DNA of 64,000 bases from Streptococcus sp. HF-1907 (GTDB lineage: Bacteria; Bacillota; Bacilli; Lactobacillales; Streptococcaceae): positions 1 through 64,000 of the forward strand of contig NZ_JADNQT010000006.1 of assembly GCF_015594605.1 (NCBI RefSeq), read 5' to 3'. Position 1 is the stretch's first letter; each line of letters opens with the position of its first letter. Under the pieces are notes generated by a model. The model searched no databases and was not told the origin of the DNA. It saw only the letters and a list, made by a program, of their open reading frames with translations. The position numbers and the translations under genes are program-made. This document shows, in pieces, positions 30,524-40,091 of this stretch.

Positions 30524-30552
30524 GAGTTAGACGATTTTGTCTAACTCTTATT
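30519..30552. terminator. Bidirectional terminator between ECF-S gene and clpE
   Basis: AATAAGAGTTAGAC and its perfect complement form a 14-bp stem around GATTTT, with T-rich flanks in both directions. It serves the two convergent genes. Confidence 0.9.
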
Positions 30553-30554
30553 TG

Positions 30555-32882
30555 TTAATCTTCAGTTTTAGCGTCTGAGGTTTCTTCAACCTTCTCAGCT
30601 TTTTTAGCAGACTTGATGACAATCTTGCCATTGCTTGTCATAACAGCCTTGAGCTCTTTTTCAGTTGGATTTTCAAGGTAGAAGTCTGTGATGGCATCTT
30701 CAATGTTATCTTGAATGGTACGACGGAGTGGACGGGCACCCATCTTAGGATCGTAGCCCAAGTCAACTAATTTTTCTTTAACTTTATCAGTAACATCAAG
30801 GTGAATATCATTGTGAGCCAAGCGATCATTGACATCATCCAGCATAAGGTCAACGATGTGGAGGAGATTATCCTTGTCTAATGACTTGAATTCGATGATA
30901 CCGTCAAAACGGTTCATGAATTCTGGGCTGAAGAAGTCACCGAGTTGACCGAGAACAGAATTAGTACGACCTTCGCGAGCAGCACCGAAACCAACAGAGG
31001 CTTCAACCTTACCAGTACCAGCATTTGAAGTCATGATAATGATGGTATCCTTGAAACTGACGGTGCGACCTTGACCATCTGTCAAACGGCCATCGTCCAA
31101 GACTTGCAAGAACATGTGCATAACGTCTGGGTGAGCCTTTTCAACCTCATCAAGCAGGATGAGAGAATAAGGATTGCGACGCACTTTTTCAGTCAGTTGA
31201 CCAGCTTCTTCGTAGCCGACATAACCTGGAGGGGCACCGACCAATTTAGCCACGCTGTGTTTTTCCATGTATTCAGACATATCGAAACGAATCATGCTGT
31301 CAGCAGAGCCGAAGAGCTCAATCGCCAATTGCTTAGACAATTCAGTCTTACCAACACCAGTAGGACCGACAAAGAGGAAGCTTCCGATTGGGCGGTTTGG
31401 CGTACCAAGTCCAACACGGTTACGGCGGATGGCCTTAGCAATCTTGTCTACGGCCTCATCTTGACCAATGACATGTTTTTTCAAATCATCGGACAGATTA
31501 ATCAATTGTGACTGTTCCTTAGCTTTAAGGTCACCAACTGGGATGTTAGTCTTTTCTTCAATGATGTGCTCAATCGTTTTTTCAGTGATGATAGGCGTGT
31601 CTTGCTCATCAACCTTTTGATTTTGCATTTCTTTGAGTTTAGCGATTTGGTCGCGGAAATAAGCTGCGCGTTCATAATCTTCTTCACGAGTGGCTTGCGC
31701 TTTGAAATTTTCAGCGTCAATCAAACGTTGGTCGATTTCCTTAGGGTCAATGAAGTTGAGCGTCAAGTTCATCTTAGAACCAGCTTCGTCAAGCAAGTCA
31801 ATGGCCTTGTCTGGCAAGAAGCGGTCTTGAATGTAACGATTTGATAGTACCGCAGCTGATTCGATGGCATCGTCGGAATATTTGACATGATGATAGTCTT
31901 CGTATTTCTTTTGAATGCCTTTGAGGATGGTAATGGTTTCTTCAACTGAAGGTTCATCTACCTTGACGGGTTGCATACGACGTTCTAGCGCAGCATCTTT
32001 TTCAATAATACGGTATTCATTAAGCGTTGTCGCACCGACCAGTTGCAATTCACCGCGAGCAAGAGCGGGTTTGAGAATGTTACCCGCATCCATGTTGCCG
32101 TCACCTGTAGAGCCAGCACCGACAATTTCATGAATTTCATCGATGAAGAGAATGACATCCTTGCGGTTGCAGATTTCTTCCATGAGCTTTTGCATGCGTT
32201 CTTCAAATTGACCGCGGATACCAGTGCCCTGAACGAGACTGACAACATCTAGGCGGATAACTTGTTTGCCTTGCAGTTTTTGAGGAACGTTGCCGTCAAC
32301 GATTTTCTGAGCTAAACCTTCAACAACAGCGGTTTTACCGACACCGGGTTCTCCGATGAGGACTGGGTTATTTTTAGTACGGCGGTTGAGAATTTCGATA
32401 ACACGGATGATTTCAGCATCGCGACCGATGACTGGATCGATGTCGCCACGTCGGGCAATATCGGTCACGTTGATACCAAATTCTTCAAGCAATCCTTGAG
32501 GCTGTTGTTGCTGAGGTCCTGAATTTGGACGACGGTTGCCACCATTATTGCCATTTCCGCCTTGGTTACCATTGCCACCACCACGGTTACCACCAGCTTG
32601 TGTTGGTGGTGTGTTTGGAAGGTCTTGACCTCCGAAGGCACGGAAGTTGTTGAGGTCTCCAAAGAAATCATCAAAGAATGGATTGATGCTGTTTGAAGCA
32701 CCGCTATTTCCTTGAGATGAAGATGGTTTTGGATTATTTAAGCCTGCAAAGAAGGCGTTATTTGGATCAGTTTTAATAATTTGATAGCAGTTCTGGCAAA
32801 GGTCAACTTGTTGTTGTTTGCCGTTCACATTTGTATAGAGATGAATCGTTGATTCATTTAGATTACAATTTTGACAGAGCAT
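30555..32882 (-). CDS. clpE: Clp protease ATPase subunit ClpE
   Basis: This 775-residue AAA+ unfoldase partners with ClpP. The N-terminal zinc finger (MLCQNC ... LCQNC) identifies ClpE. A Gly/Asn/Gln-rich flexible linker (about residues 88-130) follows. The first AAA+ domain has GEPGVGKTA, a UVR-like coiled coil ([20 protein letters not shown]) follows, and the second AAA+ domain has GPTGVGKTE. Upstream on the same strand are a TTGATT...TATAAT promoter (32949-32976), a CtsR operator and a CIRCE element, so heat-shock control is expected. Confidence 0.96.
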   Translation of the reverse strand: MLCQNCNLNESTIHLYTNVNGKQQQVDLCQNCYQIIKTDPNNAFFAGLNNPKPSSSQGNSGASNSINPFFDDFFGDLNNFRAFGGQDLPNTPPTQAGGNRGGGNGNQGGNGNNGGNRRPNSGPQQQQPQGLLEEFGINVTDIARRGDIDPVIGRDAEIIRVIEILNRRTKNNPVLIGEPGVGKTAVVEGLAQKIVDGNVPQKLQGKQVIRLDVVSLVQGTGIRGQFEERMQKLMEEICNRKDVILFIDEIHEIVGAGSTGDGNMDAGNILKPALARGELQLVGATTLNEYRIIEKDAALERRMQPVKVDEPSVEETITILKGIQKKYEDYHHVKYSDDAIESAAVLSNRYIQDRFLPDKAIDLLDEAGSKMNLTLNFIDPKEIDQRLIDAENFKAQATREEDYERAAYFRDQIAKLKEMQNQKVDEQDTPIITEKTIEHIIEEKTNIPVGDLKAKEQSQLINLSDDLKKHVIGQDEAVDKIAKAIRRNRVGLGTPNRPIGSFLFVGPTGVGKTELSKQLAIELFGSADSMIRFDMSEYMEKHSVAKLVGAPPGYVGYEEAGQLTEKVRRNPYSLILLDEVEKAHPDVMHMFLQVLDDGRLTDGQGRTVSFKDTIIIMTSNAGTGKVEASVGFGAAREGRTNSVLGQLGDFFSPEFMNRFDGIIEFKSLDKDNLLHIVDLMLDDVNDRLAHNDIHLDVTDKVKEKLVDLGYDPKMGARPLRRTIQDNIEDAITDFYLENPTEKELKAVMTSNGKIVIKSAKKAEKVEETSDAKTED

Positions 32883-32919
32883 AAGCTACCCCTTTCTACA
32901 ATCGTTGACCTAGTAAGAT

Positions 32920-32936
32920 AGTCAAATTTGGTCAAA
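32920..32936 (-). promoter_or_regulatory. CtsR operator of clpE
   Basis: AGTCAAA-TTT-GGTCAAA is a full match to the CtsR heptad direct repeat with 3-base spacing. It lies just downstream of the clpE -10 box (32949-32954 on the - strand), where CtsR would block transcription. Heat inactivation of CtsR would induce clpE. Confidence 0.92.
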
Positions 32937-32993
32937 CTTTATAGTCTTATTATAGCACCCAGTCCCTAGAAATCAAGTAAAAAGTTTGATTTT

Positions 32994-33020
32994 TTAGCAC
33001 TATTAGCGCAAGAGTGCTAA
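32994..33020. promoter_or_regulatory. CIRCE element (HrcA operator)
   Basis: TTAGCACTA-N9-GAGTGCTAA matches the CIRCE consensus TTAGCACTC-N9-GAGTGCTAA with one mismatch. It lies 18 bases upstream of the clpE -35 box and 31 bases upstream of the argF -35 box. Dual CtsR/HrcA control of clpE is the simplest reading, but the position upstream of -35 is unusual. Confidence 0.85.
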
Positions 33021-33028
33021 GTGAATTT

Positions 33029-33080
33029 TTATAAAATTATTCAGAATTATGTTGACTTTTGTGTATAAATATTCTAAAAT
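33029..33080 (+). promoter_or_regulatory. argF promoter with candidate ARG boxes
   Basis: TTGACT (33052-33057) and TAAAAT (33075-33080) are 17 bases apart. TTATAAAATTATTCA (33029-33043) and TGTATAAATATTCTA (33062-33076) resemble ArgR/AhrC boxes of the TGAATAAAAATTCA type and bracket the -35 box. An argR gene is in this window at 53578. Confidence 0.6.
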
Positions 33081-33113
33081 ATCTTTATATTTATAAAATG
33101 GATGGTAAGAGAG

Positions 33114-34091
33114 ATGACAAGTAAATCATTTTTAAAGGAAATTGACTTTACAAAATCGGAATTGGAGGGCTTGATTGATTCAGCGTTGCAATTTAAAGAC
33201 TTGAAGAAAAATAGAATTCCGCATAAATATTTGGACGGGCTTAATATTGCCTTGATTTTTGAGAAGACTTCTACCAGAACGCGTTCGGCTTTTACGGTTG
33301 CGGGTCAGGATTTGGGCATGAATGTGACCTACCTTGGCGCTGGTGATATTCAGCTGGGCAAGAAGGAGTCGGTTATCGATACGGCTAAGGTTCTGGGTTC
33401 TATGTTTGATGGGATTGAATACCGTGGCTTCAAGCAATCTGATGTGGAGGATTTGGCAACCTATTCTGGAGTTCCAGTCTGGAATGGCTTGACGGATACA
33501 TGGCACCCAACTCAGATGGTTGCGGATTTCATGACCATGAAAGAGCATTTCGGCTCTTTAGAGGGATTGAAACTTGCTTATGTCGGTGATGGTCGTAACA
33601 ATATGGCCAACTCGCTCTTGGTGACGGGAGCCATCTTGGGTGTTGATGTGGCAATCATCGCTCCAGCCAGCTTGCAGCCAGAAGATGAGATAGTAGCGCT
33701 AGCCCATTCCCACAATAATAGTGCTAACTTGACCATTACGGATGATATCGAGGCGGTCGCTGGGGCGAATGTGCTCTACACGGATGTCTGGGTGTCTATG
33801 GGCGAAGAGGTGGACTTCAAGGAGCGTATCGACCTGCTTTTGCCTTATCAAATCAATGCTGCGCTGGTTGAAAAAACGGGAAATCCTGATGTGACAGTTA
33901 TGCACTGCCTGCCAGCCTTTCATGACCTCAACACGCAAATTGGTCAGGAAATTTATGATAAATACGGTTTGGCTGAATTGGAAATCACGGATGAAGTTTT
34001 TCAGAAGTACAGTTCTACCATTTTCCAAGAGGCTGAAAATCGTATGCATTCCATCAAAGCAATTATGTATCAAAGCTTGAATCCGCTTTAA
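33114..34091 (+). CDS. argF: Ornithine carbamoyltransferase
   Basis: This 325-residue trimeric enzyme makes citrulline from ornithine and carbamoyl phosphate. The carbamoyl-phosphate motif [12 protein letters not shown], the HPTQ motif in [13 protein letters not shown], the ornithine-site SMG loop (VSMGEE) and HCLPAF with the catalytic Cys are all present. No arginine-deiminase genes adjoin it, and ARG-like boxes precede it, so the biosynthetic name argF is preferred to arcB. The start at 33114 gives [17 protein letters not shown] 33102 is an alternative four codons upstream. Confidence 0.88.
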   Translation: MTSKSFLKEIDFTKSELEGLIDSALQFKDLKKNRIPHKYLDGLNIALIFEKTSTRTRSAFTVAGQDLGMNVTYLGAGDIQLGKKESVIDTAKVLGSMFDGIEYRGFKQSDVEDLATYSGVPVWNGLTDTWHPTQMVADFMTMKEHFGSLEGLKLAYVGDGRNNMANSLLVTGAILGVDVAIIAPASLQPEDEIVALAHSHNNSANLTITDDIEAVAGANVLYTDVWVSMGEEVDFKERIDLLLPYQINAALVEKTGNPDVTVMHCLPAFHDLNTQIGQEIYDKYGLAELEITDEVFQKYSSTIFQEAENRMHSIKAIMYQSLNPL

Positions 34092-34193
34092 TAATTTGAG
34101 AAAAAAGCGCTAATTATCCAACTTTGCTTGTGAGATTTGTCCTTTTTGTGTTAAAATAGTAAAGACTAGAAAGCAAATAGGAGAATATAAAAT

Positions 34194-34424
34194 ATGGAAT
34201 CACATTTGGTGAGAATCATCAACCGCCTTGAATTGATGGCGACTGATGGTGGTAATCTTAAACGTAATTTTGAACGTGATGGTGTTGTTGTTGCAGAAGT
34301 TTCTTTCAGCAATGACCCTGAAAACGGTCCGGTATTTACATTGCGTGATGTTGAAGCGCGTGAGTCTTACTCATTTGACAGCATTGACTTGATTGCAATG
34401 GAAATCTACGACTTGTTGTACTAA
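34194..34424 (+). CDS. ykuJ: YkuJ-family protein (DUF1797)
   Basis: This 76-residue acidic cytosolic protein begins MESHLVRIINRLELMATDGG; FERDGVVVAEVSF and SFDSIDLIAMEIYDLLY are typical of the YkuJ/DUF1797 family. Function is unknown. The ribosome site is AGGAGAATATAAA. A hairpin, AAGAGCT...AGCTCTT at 34431-34456 with a T-rich tail, ends the transcript. Confidence 0.85.
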   Translation: MESHLVRIINRLELMATDGGNLKRNFERDGVVVAEVSFSNDPENGPVFTLRDVEARESYSFDSIDLIAMEIYDLLY

Positions 34425-34545
34425 AATGAAAGTAAGAGCTGGGTTGTCCTAGCTCTTATTTATTTATAAAAATATGCAAAAAAGTTGTATGTTTATTCAG
34501 AATATGTTAAACTATAAGAGAATTTATCTTTATTAGGAGTAATCA

Positions 34546-35232
34546 ATGGACTTTTCATTTTTATCGTCTTACTGGTCATACTTTAACTATGGTGTGCTGG
34601 TAACTATCATGATTTCCGCTTGTGTGGTTCTCTTTGGGACCATCATTGGGGTTTTAATCGCTTTAATTAAACGCACTGATATCAAAATTTTGACTTGGCT
34701 GGCTAACTTTTATGTCTGGGTTTTCCGTGGGACACCCATGGTTGTTCAGATTATGATTGCCTTTGCTTGGATGCATTTTAATAACATGCCAACCATTGGT
34801 TTTGGTGTCTTGGACCTTGACTTTTCTCGTTTGCTTCCAGGGGTTATCATTATTTCGCTAAATAGCGGTGCTTATATTTCTGAAATCGTCCGTGCCGGTA
34901 TCGAAGCTGTGCCAAAAGGACAAGTGGAAGCGGCTTACTCACTTGGTATCCGTCCGATAAACACTCTTCGTTATGTCATTTTGCCACAGGCTTTCAAAAA
35001 TATCTTGCCTGCGCTTGGGAATGAATTTATCACTATCATCAAAGATAGCTCACTCTTGCAAACCATCGGGGTTATGGAATTGTGGAACGGTGCTCAGTCA
35101 GTCGTAACGTCGACTTACCAACCCGTATCACCGCTCTTGTTTGCGGCCTTCTACTATTTGATGGTGACAACCGTCTTGTCAGGCTTGCTTAAACTCATGG
35201 AAAATAAACTAGGGAAAGGAACGAAGAACTAA
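34546..35232 (+). CDS. Polar amino-acid ABC transporter permease
   Basis: This 228-residue inner-membrane permease of the His/Glu/Gln/Arg (HEQR) family has five hydrophobic helices. The EAA loop reads [20 protein letters not shown], which docks on the ATPase. It forms a two-gene operon with the ATPase; the stop overlaps its ATG by one base. No substrate-binding protein gene is adjacent, so a separate lipoprotein must supply substrate. The amino acid transported cannot be told from this. Confidence 0.92.
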   Translation: MDFSFLSSYWSYFNYGVLVTIMISACVVLFGTIIGVLIALIKRTDIKILTWLANFYVWVFRGTPMVVQIMIAFAWMHFNNMPTIGFGVLDLDFSRLLPGVIIISLNSGAYISEIVRAGIEAVPKGQVEAAYSLGIRPINTLRYVILPQAFKNILPALGNEFITIIKDSSLLQTIGVMELWNGAQSVVTSTYQPVSPLLFAAFYYLMVTTVLSGLLKLMENKLGKGTKN

Positions 35233-35966
35233 TGGCTGAAAACATTATTTCAATCAAGGGACTTCACAAATATTTCGGTAAAAACGAAGTCTTGAAAGGC
35301 ATTGACCTTGATATTAAAAAAGGTGAAGTGGTTGTTATTATCGGACCATCAGGTTCTGGTAAGTCAACTTTCCTTCGCACCATGAACCTTCTTGAAGTGC
35401 CAACCAAAGGTGTGGTTAAGTTTGAAGGTGTGGACATCACAGACAAGAAAAATGACATCTTCAAGATGCGTGAAAAAATGGGAATGGTTTTCCAACAATT
35501 CAACCTCTTCTCAAATATGACGGTTCTTGATAACATTACCTTGTCACCAATCAAAACCAAGAAAGTATCAAAAGCAGAAGCAGAAAGCAAGGCTTACGAC
35601 CTGCTTGAAAAGGTTGGTTTGAAAGAAAAGGCTGACGCTTACCCACAAAGTCTATCAGGTGGTCAGCAACAGCGTATTGCCATTGCGCGTGGGCTTGCTA
35701 TGGACCCAGATGTTCTTCTCTTTGACGAACCAACATCAGCCCTTGACCCAGAAATGGTTGGGGAAGTGCTTAACGTTATGCAAGACCTAGCCAAGTCAGG
35801 GATGACCATGGCAATCGTCACTCACGAAATGGGCTTTGCCCGTGAAGTAGCAGACCGCGTCATCTTCATGGATGGCGGCTACATTGTCGAAGAAGGCACA
35901 CCAGAAGAAGTCTTCGAGCATACCAAAGAAGCACGTACCAAAGATTTCCTTGGGAAAGTTCTATAA
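35232..35966 (+). CDS. Polar amino-acid ABC transporter ATP-binding protein
   Basis: This 244-residue ATPase has Walker [11 protein letters not shown]-loop [12 protein letters not shown], signature [16 protein letters not shown], Walker [12 protein letters not shown] and the switch His in IVTHEM. It belongs to the GlnQ-like family and couples ATP hydrolysis to the permease encoded one base upstream. A terminator (AAGGTCGGAC...GGTTCGACTT then T residues) follows at 35974-36001. Confidence 0.94.
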   Translation: MAENIISIKGLHKYFGKNEVLKGIDLDIKKGEVVVIIGPSGSGKSTFLRTMNLLEVPTKGVVKFEGVDITDKKNDIFKMREKMGMVFQQFNLFSNMTVLDNITLSPIKTKKVSKAEAESKAYDLLEKVGLKEKADAYPQSLSGGQQQRIAIARGLAMDPDVLLFDEPTSALDPEMVGEVLNVMQDLAKSGMTMAIVTHEMGFAREVADRVIFMDGGYIVEEGTPEEVFEHTKEARTKDFLGKVL

Positions 35967-36181
35967 GATGTAAAGGTCGGACTGCGGTTCGACTTTTTTT
36001 GTTTGTTTTTTATAAAAATTATTTTGGCGAAAATATCGTTTTGTGCTCACTTCGTTCGCTCTGGTCTGTGATGGTGATTTTTTGTGAAACGAGTTTAGTT
36101 ATTGATTTTTACTTGGTATAAGCCCGTTGTAATCTAAGATTATGCTATAATGGAGGCAAGAAATCAGAAGGGGGCTCAGCT

Positions 36182-36907
36182 ATGTCTGGACATAATAAAT
36201 GGAGTAAGATTAAGAACAAGAAGGGTGACGCGGATGCTAAGCGTGGTGCGGTTTTCAATAAGCTGTCGCGTGAGATTTTTATGGCGGCGAAAAATGGTGG
36301 TGGCGACCCTAGTATGAATGCGGCGCTTCGCTTGGTGCTGGACAAGGCGCGTGCGGCCAACATGCCTAAGGATAACATCAATCGTGCTATCAAGAAGGCG
36401 ACGGATGTGGACGACACGACTAACTACGACGAGATTACTTACGAGGGCTATGGTCCTGGTGGTGTGGCTATTTTGGTGCACACGCTGACAGACAATAAAA
36501 ATCGTACAGACGCTCATATTCACACCATTTTCAGCCGTAATGGCGGAAATATGGGCTCATCTGGTTCGGTTGCCTACATGTTTGACCGCAAGGGCTACCT
36601 TGTCGTTGAGCGCGAGGGGCTTGATTTGGACGAAGATGCTATGTTTGAAGCCATTTTAGAAGCTGGCGCTGAAGATTTAAAAACGTCTGAGGATATCTTT
36701 GAAATTATCACAGCCCCCAAAGATTTCCCAGCTATCAAAGAAGCTCTTTCGTCACAAGATTTGACTTTTGCCGAAGCCAAACTCAGCATGATTCCACAAA
36801 ACTACGTTGCCCTCACTGATGAACAAATGGAAAAATTGGACAACTTGGTAGACAAGTTGGAAGATGACGACGATGTGCAGGATGTCTTTACCAATGCGGA
36901 AGGCTAG
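36182..36907 (+). CDS. YebC/PmpR-family protein
   Basis: This 241-residue cytosolic protein has the YebC N-terminus (MSGHNKWSKIKNKKGDADAK), the central YEGYGPGGVAILV motif and an acidic C-terminal domain. Members were annotated as transcriptional regulators. Some YebC paralogues are now reported to help ribosomes through proline-rich or other difficult stretches. The ATG is preceded by AAGGGGGCTCAGCT. A terminator (AACAAGATTCAC...GTGGATCTTGTT, T-run) is at 36930-36969. It is a single-gene unit. Confidence 0.92.
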   Translation: MSGHNKWSKIKNKKGDADAKRGAVFNKLSREIFMAAKNGGGDPSMNAALRLVLDKARAANMPKDNINRAIKKATDVDDTTNYDEITYEGYGPGGVAILVHTLTDNKNRTDAHIHTIFSRNGGNMGSSGSVAYMFDRKGYLVVEREGLDLDEDAMFEAILEAGAEDLKTSEDIFEIITAPKDFPAIKEALSSQDLTFAEAKLSMIPQNYVALTDEQMEKLDNLVDKLEDDDDVQDVFTNAEG

Positions 36908-36929
36908 TCTTTGCCTAAATTGATGATAA

Positions 36930-36969
36930 TCAAAAACAAGATTCACGAGTTGGTGGATCTTGTTTTTTA
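36930..36969 (+). terminator. Terminator after the YebC-family gene
   Basis: AAAACAAGATTCAC and GTGGATCTTGTTTT form a 14-bp stem with one G.T pair around GAGTTG, followed by TT. Confidence 0.85.
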
Positions 36970-37031
36970 GTTATTTGACTGTGGTTTTGGTCACTCCCAA
37001 ACAGAATGGTCCTTTTACCACGGTTTTCATT

Positions 37032-38342
37032 TTAATTTGAGAGAGGCAACTCAATCCTAACGAGCAGCCCAGGCTGATTATCGCTGAATTGAATCTTCCC
37101 ATGATGCAATTCAGCGATTTGCTTGCTGATGAGGGTACCCATGCCGTGGGTGTCGTAGTTGCGGGACTTTTGATTGAGTTCTGCGATGGTTTCTGCATTG
37201 ATTTTGCCATCGTCGGCTAATGATAGTAAGGCATGTCCATCAGTTTGACTGAGCTTGACGGTCAAGTTAGGACTGTCATTGTGATTGTGGGTCAGGCTGT
37301 TGAGGATAATGTTGCTAATAGCACGGGTTAACAGACTTTTGTTTCCCATGACTGGAGTGGCTTGGGTAGGTAGGTCAAAGCCTAACTTGAGGTCAGGATA
37401 ATTGTTGTAGAAATCTGCGATGATTTGGCGAAGTAGACTATTGAGGTCAAAACTGGTCATTTCTTGTGCAATTTCCTGACTTTCCAGCAGATAACTCATG
37501 TTGAGGTTGGCAATGATGTGCTCCATCTTGTGGATGTTGACTTCAATCTGCTGGGTTTGTTTGTTGCTGCCTTGCAGGCTTTCCAGCTGATTGGTGTAGC
37601 CCAAGATTAGAGTTAAGGGATTGCGCAGGTCATGGCTGATGCCACGAATCCAGTGGCTGCGCATGTCCTTGTTTTCAATGAGCAGTTGCGACGTCTGATT
37701 AAGGGCAGACTTGATTTCGGACAGATTGCCCTTTTCATCTAGCAGGACAGGCTTGTTATCAGACAGATCAGCCAGCGCTTGGGTGATGGGCTTGAATTCT
37801 TTTCGCAACTTCCATTGAGAACGAAGGAAAATCAAGAAAATCAGAAGTAGGAGTGTCAGTCCAATCCAAAGTACCAGACGAAGCAAGCGGTAGAAGTTTT
37901 GAATGAGAAAGTAGTTGCTGGGAAGCTTAGCATAGCTGTCCTTGGGATAGCCCAAGATTAACAGTTTTTGGCCGACCGCATAAGTAAAAATAGGATAATC
38001 ATCCAGATACCAGCGGGAGGAACGAGCAATGTCTACTAGAGAATAGGTGCGCTTCAACTTACTAGGTAGGCGATAGGATTGTTCCACCTCTCCCTTGTCA
38101 TCCAGCAACATGAGCCAGACCTTGACCTTGTCCAACAGCTTTCTGTTATCCGCTGTCAGCTGGAGCTCATCTTTTATGACAAGATTTCGTGCGACATCTG
38201 TTGGTAGTTTGTCCTTGTAGTAGGACTGATTGATGGTGCTATAAAGGCCAAAAATAAGCAGGCAGACAGCGACACTAAAGACCAGAAGTAGGCTTAGGAA
38301 ATACATCCGCAGGGTTCTTGAAAAATAGTTGAAGGTCTTCAT
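37032..38342 (-). CDS. Sensor histidine kinase of an orphan immunity-type two-component system
   Basis: This 436-residue membrane kinase has TM1 (about residues 13-34), a 120-residue extracellular sensor, TM2 (154-174) and a linker. His237 lies in GISHDLRNPLTLILGY, and the HATPase domain carries the N-box NIILNSLTHNHND, the G-box DDGKINAE and GMGTLISKQIAE. It starts directly after the regulator gene and is transcribed with it, away from the ABC genes at 39171. The arrangement resembles LanRK-LanFEG systems that sense and resist lantibiotics or similar peptides. The ligand is unknown. Confidence 0.88.
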   Translation of the reverse strand: MKTFNYFSRTLRMYFLSLLLVFSVAVCLLIFGLYSTINQSYYKDKLPTDVARNLVIKDELQLTADNRKLLDKVKVWLMLLDDKGEVEQSYRLPSKLKRTYSLVDIARSSRWYLDDYPIFTYAVGQKLLILGYPKDSYAKLPSNYFLIQNFYRLLRLVLWIGLTLLLLIFLIFLRSQWKLRKEFKPITQALADLSDNKPVLLDEKGNLSEIKSALNQTSQLLIENKDMRSHWIRGISHDLRNPLTLILGYTNQLESLQGSNKQTQQIEVNIHKMEHIIANLNMSYLLESQEIAQEMTSFDLNSLLRQIIADFYNNYPDLKLGFDLPTQATPVMGNKSLLTRAISNIILNSLTHNHNDSPNLTVKLSQTDGHALLSLADDGKINAETIAELNQKSRNYDTHGMGTLISKQIAELHHGKIQFSDNQPGLLVRIELPLSN

Positions 38343-39032
38343 CTAGTCCACCCTCAACTGGTAGCCCAGCCCCTTAATGGTAATGAGGTGGACGGGCTTA
38401 GAAGGATTGTTCTCAATCTTCTGCCGCACCTTGTGGATATGAGCCATGAGCGTGTTCTCGTAGCCCTGATAGCTGTCGCCCCATACCGTCGCCAGCAGAT
38501 TGTCAAAAGTGACAATCTTATTTTTATGCTCATAAAGCGCCCTAAGTAGGCTAAACTCCTTGGCAGTTAGTGGAATTTCTTGACCATCTTTGAGAATAGC
38601 TGCGCGCTCAAAGTCAATTTGACAGGCACTAAGTGTGACCAGCTCATTTTGCTGGGGATAGCTGCGCTTTAGAATGGACAAGAGCCGTAATTCTAGTTCT
38701 TTAGGGCGGAAGGGCTTGACGATATAGTCATCGGCTCCTAGTTCGAATCCCTGATACTGTTTTTCAATGTCAGAGACGGCTGAGAGAAAGAGAGCTGGCA
38801 TGTCAGAGGTCTTGCGAATCTCTCTCAGCACCTCAAAGCCAGTACCATCTGGTAGCATAATATCTAAAATAGCCAAGTCAAACCTTTCTTGAGCCAGTAA
38901 ATCCAAGGCTTCTTGCTTACTGCTAGCAGTTGTCAGCTGACTAAAGCCAGCAATGGACAGGCTTTCCGTCACTAGCTCTAAAATATCTGGATTATCATCT
39001 AAAATCAAAAGTTTTCTATCTTTTACATTCAT
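38343..39032 (-). CDS. OmpR-family response regulator
   Basis: This 229-residue protein has a receiver domain (LLILDDNP, phosphoacceptor Asp57 in LAILDIMLPDGTGF, switch Lys in DDYIVKPF) and a C-terminal winged helix (LTAKEFSLLRALYEHKNKIV ... GLGYQLRVD). I prefer the reverse-strand ATG at 39032, which follows GAGGTGAC. An upstream in-frame start at 39083 would add 17 residues. It probably binds the helically phased AAGG repeats at 39096-39133 between the two divergent operons. Confidence 0.9.
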   Translation of the reverse strand: MNVKDRKLLILDDNPDILELVTESLSIAGFSQLTTASSKQEALDLLAQERFDLAILDIMLPDGTGFEVLREIRKTSDMPALFLSAVSDIEKQYQGFELGADDYIVKPFRPKELELRLLSILKRSYPQQNELVTLSACQIDFERAAILKDGQEIPLTAKEFSLLRALYEHKNKIVTFDNLLATVWGDSYQGYENTLMAHIHKVRQKIENNPSKPVHLITIKGLGYQLRVD

Positions 39033-39093
39033 ATCCGTCACCTCAACCCTAGTATAGCATAATCGTCTTAGCAACTCTGCCATTTCCCTAAAA

Positions 39094-39160
39094 ATTAAGG
39101 AGGAATTAAGGAAGGCAGCAAGGAGGCGTAAGGTGGGGCGGCTATACTGGTAGTGTAAGG
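39094..39160 (+). promoter_or_regulatory. Phased direct repeats and promoter of the immunity ABC operon
   Basis: TAAGG or CAAGG occurs at 39096, 39107, 39119 and 39129, with steps of 11, 12 and 10 bases. That is one face of the helix, directly upstream of the -10 box TATACT at 39143-39148. Such arrays are typical OmpR-family activator sites. There is no good -35 box, as expected for an activated promoter. The ribosome site TAAGGAGGTAGCG precedes ATG 39171. Confidence 0.65.
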
Positions 39161-39170
39161 AGGTAGCGAG

Positions 39171-40082
39171 ATGGCTACAATGATTGAATTAAAAGATGTC
39201 AAGAAAGTTTTCGGCAAGCAAGTAGCGGTAGATTTGAGTGACTTGCGCTTAGAGCAAGGCGAGATTTATGGACTTATCGGTCCCAACGGTGCGGGCAAGT
39301 CAACCATTATGAAGATGATTTGTGGTTTGCTTGAGCCCAGCTCTGGTCAGGTTACGGTGGCAGGTGTCGCCATGTCTGAGGCAAATCGTATCGGTATTTT
39401 GAAGCAAATTGGTTCCTTGATTGAGGAGCCAGCCTACTATGATAATCTGACGGGTCTTGAAAATATGCAGATTCTCAAGGAGCTGAAAGGTCTGACTGAC
39501 CAGGATGTGACAGAGGCGCTAGCCATTGTCCGCTTGACTGACCATCAAAATAAGCGCGTCAAGCATTACTCGCTTGGCATGAAACAGCGTTTAGGGATTG
39601 CCATGGCCATCATGGGACGACCTAAGTTGATTGTGCTGGATGAGCCGACAAATGGGCTTGACCCGCAGGCGCGTGAAGAAATCCGCAAGCTCATTCGTAG
39701 CTTGCCTGAGAAGTTTCAGACGACAGTCATGATTTCTTCTCATGCGCTGGATGAAATTGAGAAAATGGTGACCCAGATTGGGATTATTGGTAAAGGCAAA
39801 TTGCTCTACCAAGGAACTATTCGTCAGTTCAAGAGTCAGCACAGTGGTCAAATCTGTCTTAAGACGTCAGCTGATGACAAGGCGCTTGCGCTTTTGAAGC
39901 TGGATGCTAGTCGTGTTCAAGTGACGGAGCAGGGCTTGATGCTGTCAAATTATCCTGATGATGTGGTAGCTGATTTGGTGAAGCGCTTAGTGCTAGCTGA
40001 CATAGCCGTTTACCGTATCTTTGAGGTCAACAAGTCCTTGGAAGAGCTCTTTATTGACTTTACGGCCAGCGATGTTTTGTAG
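39171..40082 (+). CDS. Lantibiotic-immunity/bacitracin-type ABC transporter ATP-binding protein
   Basis: This 303-residue protein has Walker A GPNGAGKSTIMKMICG, signature YSLGMKQRLGIAMA, Walker B LIVLDEPTNGLD and switch His in ISSHALDEIE. The roughly 80-residue C-terminal extension is typical of LanF/BcrA-type ATPases. With the two following permeases it would form a LanFEG-like exporter that expels membrane-active peptides. No lantibiotic biosynthesis gene is nearby, so self-immunity is unlikely and defence against foreign peptides is inferred. Confidence 0.88.
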   Translation: MATMIELKDVKKVFGKQVAVDLSDLRLEQGEIYGLIGPNGAGKSTIMKMICGLLEPSSGQVTVAGVAMSEANRIGILKQIGSLIEEPAYYDNLTGLENMQILKELKGLTDQDVTEALAIVRLTDHQNKRVKHYSLGMKQRLGIAMAIMGRPKLIVLDEPTNGLDPQAREEIRKLIRSLPEKFQTTVMISSHALDEIEKMVTQIGIIGKGKLLYQGTIRQFKSQHSGQICLKTSADDKALALLKLDASRVQVTEQGLMLSNYPDDVVADLVKRLVLADIAVYRIFEVNKSLEELFIDFTASDVL

Positions 40083-40091
40083 GAGGTTGTC

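Noticed and set aside
33114-34091. arcB of an arginine deiminase operon
   Set aside because: No arcA, arcC or antiporter gene adjoins, and the promoter carries ARG-like boxes, so argF is the better name.
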